Source of the DNA: Pseudomonadota bacterium
GTDB lineage: Bacteria > Pseudomonadota > Alphaproteobacteria > Sphingomonadales > Sphingomonadaceae
DNA: 64,000 nt
NCBI GenBank assembly: GCA_023418595.1
Contig: JAEZZI010000003.1
Span: forward strand, 66,224-130,223
Direction of reading: 5' to 3'
Position numbers and translations under genes: made by a program. This document shows, piece by piece, positions 62,301 to 64,000 of this stretch. The stretch's first letter is position 1; each line of letters begins with the position of its first letter. A model generated the notes under the pieces. That model was not told the origin of the DNA. It worked only from the letters and a program-made list of their open reading frames with translations, and did not search any database.

Positions 62301-62831
62301 GTCGACACCAGCCGTCAGGTCGCCGTCGGGGCGACGGCGTTCGACCTGCGCGCGACCGACCGGGCGTTCGCGTTCCAGTCCGAAGTCGGCATCGGGTTCG
62401 ACGCGGGCACTGGCGGTTTCGCGCTCACGCCGCGCGCTTCGGTCCGGGCCAGCCGGATCGAGTTCACCGACACGGTGGAAAGCGGCGGCGGCCCTGCCCT
62501 GCAATATGATCTGGGCACGTTCGACAGCCTCCAGGGCCGCGTCGGCGCCACCGCCAAGGTTTCGACCGGCGCGTTCCGCCCCTATGTCACCGCCAACTAT
62601 GTTCACGAGTTCGAGGATCGCCCGGCGTTCTTCGGCGCGAACTTCCGCGGCGGGGTCGGTCCTCAGGCGCTTATCGCGCTGCCGGGCACCGATCGCGACT
62701 GGGCCGAAGTGTCGGGCGGTATCGCCTTCGGCACCGACCGCATCAGCTTCGCGGTCGAGGCGGAAACCACGATCGAACGCAAGGATGTCAGCAACCAGGC
62801 GTATAAGGGCACGCTGACCGTCCGCTTCTGA
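59343..62831 (+). CDS. Trypsin-like serine protease autotransporter
   Basis: A 1162-residue exported protein. After an N-terminal signal (about residues 1-33, ending AMAQQ), three SVETP/SVESP repeats span about 43-71. A chymotrypsin-fold (S1) domain has catalytic His122 in FAAHC, Asp212 in EADVATAV and Ser346 in GPGDSGGPL. A beta-rich passenger (about 380-780) follows. The last 290 residues form an autotransporter barrel ending KGTLTVRF. A trypsin-type S1 passenger is unlike the subtilisin-type common in autotransporters. ATG 59343 has GGGGGA upstream. Between two terminators, so monocistronic. Confidence 0.9.
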   Translation: MIASVSRGARVRSLLLAGCAAATLGAVPSAMAQQVGPYGPTGSVESPHEGAPVSSVETPHTPPVGSVETPQIVINNNFTPNDALDPNNITGVGQVITDSGGGFIGTCTGTLINPRTVIFAAHCVNTRDATAYGAASGGVGAGIGFETNTRANAPGQVDELVRWLLGSGANQTGRFQTNTAQAFYNISQIFYDPRSRAATSCTTPTSCFLEADVATAVLDTPARGIPTWALLFSPLPTPGSIDPATGTGYHVNITGYGSTGTGTTGSATSGGFRRRAAENILGALVSFDTRNSFLFGSPGAVSRPQPLYFLDFDDPARGTPGANPRDFNGFRDNALTREGTTGPGDSGGPLILDRTFSKPVVIGVLSGGSTFFAGQPGGSYGTQSFYQPLFLYWDWIAANNPYRYVTAVAGNRNWEDGAAWVTELDPNYQIISNGQLVNGLPTHIGGGVSGNGPEFGEMCFQSPNSSTNPPVNDCVNIATGLPRNNVPNRPADAAAPAVFNILGEDGLAMPVETAQATPGYTDTARPAPTIANGLPGATNFTPNNVDGVRTTGQIGRYYDVTLRNAGVITLNSAATIDRFAIQGATSQLTIASNGSLNSLMEIRQNTGTIVNNGTLATPGDYLILSGLLAGNGRINAPFTTSVLGSIAPGTMGTIGTLTFNGDLILSSGSRLHIDLGANGASDRVVVNAGSGAPGAANIGGFVNFTPVSGFRIRDNQVFTFLTAQGGITGAFSPSAPFSAILSPRFLYSANAVRVEIEAGLYANVVDRSSPIQTAFAGLLDQNRGQYDRFADLYGELDLQNQATIRSQLEGFAPHAQNAGAMQGIVATDTTSRFIRNRMLGTGQANTGGTIAMYGKPVQLASLAASNLATNIQSDVGNGMVVQQGALPDSVAVYLAGGYIDGKGVGLPTATPTGRGDFDGYFIAAGVEAFPDDVSTLGFAMTYSDLDGNTVVPTQNASSQLVQGTLYGTAALGGLKLDAMVSAGVFEVDTSRQVAVGATAFDLRATDRAFAFQSEVGIGFDAGTGGFALTPRASVRASRIEFTDTVESGGGPALQYDLGTFDSLQGRVGATAKVSTGAFRPYVTANYVHEFEDRPAFFGANFRGGVGPQALIALPGTDRDWAEVSGGIAFGTDRISFAVEAETTIERKDVSNQAYKGTLTVRF

Positions 62832-62875
62832 CGCATCGGACAGGGGCACCGTCGCAAGGCGGTTGCAAAATCGAA

Positions 62876-62909
62876 GGGGACGGTCCACGCGGATCGTCCC
62901 CCCTTTTTT
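62876..62909 (+). terminator. Rho-independent terminator after the autotransporter gene
   Basis: An 11-base stem GGGGACGGTCC with GGATCGTCCCC (one G-U pair), four-base loop, and a TTTTTT run. It ends 21 bases before the next ATG. Confidence 0.92.
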
Positions 62910-62929
62910 ATCGAGCGGCACCGTCCCTG

Positions 62930-63679
62930 ATGACTTCGCGCGAACAGACCCGCCTTCTTACCCTCCCCGACTCTGGCGCCTGGCCTGATGATCTGCCGCG
63001 AAAGGTCGCGGACAAGGCGACGGTGATCGGCTGGGCGCTGATCCAGTGGCCATGGCTGGCGAAGAGCCTGTCGGGCGGGACCAAGGCGGCAAAGGCGGCG
63101 CTGCTCGCGCGGCTGGGCCTGCCCGCCGACGCGCTCCCCAATCTGGGCAGTTGGAAGGCCGATACCGGCCTGCTCCACCTGCTCGTCGATCACATCGAAG
63201 CGGCACGTCCCGCGCAGGTCGTCGAGCTGGGATCGGGCGCATCGAGCTTGATCCTGGCCAAGGCACTGGCGCTGAACGGTGGCGGTCGGTTGACGAGTTT
63301 CGACCAGCATCCCGATTTCGTCGCAGCGACGCGCGGCTGGCTGAATGAACACGGCGTCGATGCCGATATGTACGCGGCGCCCTTCGCACGCGCCAAGCTC
63401 GACTGGCCGGGGGCATGGTATGATCTGAAACACCTGCCAGACACGATCGACCTGTTGCTGATCGACGGCCCGCCCTGGACGATCCACCCGTTCGTGCGCG
63501 GATCGGCAGAGGTGTTGTTCGACCGGATTTCGGTCGGCGGCACGGTGATGCTCGACGACGCCGCGCGCCCCGGCGAGCGGGTTATCGCCAAGCGCTGGCG
63601 CGATCGCTGGCCGAATTTCGATTTCGAATTGCGCCACGCCGGGACCAAGGGGACGTTGATCGGCACGCGGCTGGGGTAG
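62930..63679 (+). CDS. Class I SAM-dependent methyltransferase
   Basis: A 249-residue methyltransferase of unknown substrate. The SAM motif is VELGSGASSLILAKAL near residue 100, then SFDQHPDFVAATRGWL, IDLLLIDGPPW (acidic motif), and VMLDDAARPGERVIAKRWRDR. The fold region resembles the Methyltransf_24 group. Separated from the autotransporter by a terminator. Confidence 0.82.
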   Translation: MTSREQTRLLTLPDSGAWPDDLPRKVADKATVIGWALIQWPWLAKSLSGGTKAAKAALLARLGLPADALPNLGSWKADTGLLHLLVDHIEAARPAQVVELGSGASSLILAKALALNGGGRLTSFDQHPDFVAATRGWLNEHGVDADMYAAPFARAKLDWPGAWYDLKHLPDTIDLLLIDGPPWTIHPFVRGSAEVLFDRISVGGTVMLDDAARPGERVIAKRWRDRWPNFDFELRHAGTKGTLIGTRLG

Positions 63680-63814
63680 TTTTCCAGAAGAACTTTGCTC
63701 GCACAAAGGCGCGAAGCAGTTTTCAAACAGAGGAACAGAGCCGGCATTGCTGCCGCGAGGCGGCGGGCAAAACAGTCGCAATCGAGTTGGATAGCCGCTT
63801 GGCGGCCAAAGTCC

Positions 63815-63865
63815 TTCTCTGCGTTCTCTGCGTTCTCTGCGCCTCTGCGCCTCTGCGCCTCTGCG
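63815..63865. repeat. Short tandem repeat array
   Basis: Three copies of TTCTCTGCG (9 bases, 63815-63841) run directly into three copies of CCTCTGCG (8 bases, 63842-63865). The units share CTCTGCG. Not coding; no CRISPR features. Confidence 0.9.
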
Positions 63866-63877
63866 CGAATATCCCTA

Positions 63878-64000
63878 GGGTCAGGACTCGTTGATCACAG
63901 CCAGAAGATGACGGTGGCAGCGAGTGCGACGGCGGAGAAGAAGGCGGTCGGGCAGCGGTCGTAGCGGGTGGCGATCCGTCGCCAATCCTTGAGGCGGCCG
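63878..64000 (-). mobile_element. End of an IS5-like insertion sequence
   Basis: The boundary is marked by GGGTCAGGACTCG at 63878, matching the terminal repeat style of the IS427 group of IS5, next to CTAG that could be the target. The element extends past the window, so length and copy state are unknown. Confidence 0.7.
63895..64000 (-). CDS. IS5-family transposase, C-terminal part
   Basis: Minus-strand frame ending RLKDWRRIATRYDR, then FFSAVALAATVIFWL and a TGA at 63895-63897; this is the conserved C-terminus of IS5/IS427-type DDE transposases. Only 34 residues lie in the window; the rest is outside, so intactness cannot be judged. Confidence 0.85.
   Translation of the reverse strand, partial: GRLKDWRRIATRYDRCPTAFFSAVALAATVIFWL

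Noticed and set aside
63815..63865. CRISPR array
   Set aside because: Units of 8-9 bases without spacers; no cas genes.

Overview
The window is one 64 kb stretch of GC-rich, gene-dense chromosome from an alphaproteobacterium, most likely a Sphingomonadales member (Sphingomonas-like). The inference rests on the codon usage, the TonB-dependent receptor type, GatCAB together with tRNA-Gln, ctaA-cutA, UbiK, a SWIB-domain protein, an Ala/Pro-extended ribosomal protein S9 and several families of long dispersed palindromes. I saw no prophage, CRISPR array or large genomic island. The only clear transposon is the tail of an IS5-like element cut by the right edge.

Layout. 1-7.1 kb: end of an unknown gene, a HerA-like ATPase, a secreted DPP-IV-type peptidase, an exported methyltransferase, then vapB-vapC-trmD-rplS as one tightly coupled minus-strand operon. 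7.1-13.8 kb: a TrxR-like flavoprotein, a CPBP membrane protease, tRNA-Arg(ACG), a lipoprotein, and tesA divergent from a ybbA-ybbP-type ABC exporter whose permease start carries an inserted palindrome. 13.9-21.9 kb: gatCAB, then a DUF3089 protein, ruvX, pyrB, an apparently inactive dihydroorotase and a LuxR-HTH/DUF4019 membrane protein. 22-26 kb: ParA, a ribbon-helix-helix candidate and two SPOR proteins. 26-38.9 kb: serB/miaA with overlapping divergent starts, ilvBN-ilvC, a Mur ligase/MurL pair (candidate L-Glu ligase plus epimerase route of peptidoglycan synthesis), yceI, a stand-alone BLUF photosensor, leuA with a leucine-rich leader peptide, and folE with a pteridine-reductase-like SDR. 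39-46.7 kb: a solitary TonB receptor, SWIB protein, tRNA-Arg(CCT), tRNA-Gln(TTG), ilvE, marR, hemerythrin, proC and a YbjN protein. 46.8-59.2 kb: ubiK, tspO, an RND pump with adaptor, tlyA, dxs, a Zur-like Fur protein, MerC, ctaA-cutA and rplM-rpsI. 59.3-64 kb: a trypsin-like autotransporter, a methyltransferase, short tandem repeats and the IS remnant.

Functional themes. Branched-chain amino-acid synthesis (ilvB, ilvN, ilvC, leuA, ilvE) is spread over 16 kb in separate units, and leuA shows attenuation-type control. Translation is well represented (trmD, rplS, miaA, gatCAB, tlyA, rplM, rpsI, three tRNAs). Envelope functions include the Mur pair, SPOR proteins, the RND pump, the TonB receptor and the autotransporter.

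The most unusual observations are the Mur ligase/MurL pair, the palindrome translated in frame inside the ybbP-type permease, the toxin-antitoxin pair joined by a 4-base overlap to trmD-rplS with a 21-base operator-like palindrome shared with a divergent gene, the leuA leader, a possible AUU start for proC, and at least five families of long paired palindromes in intergenic sites.
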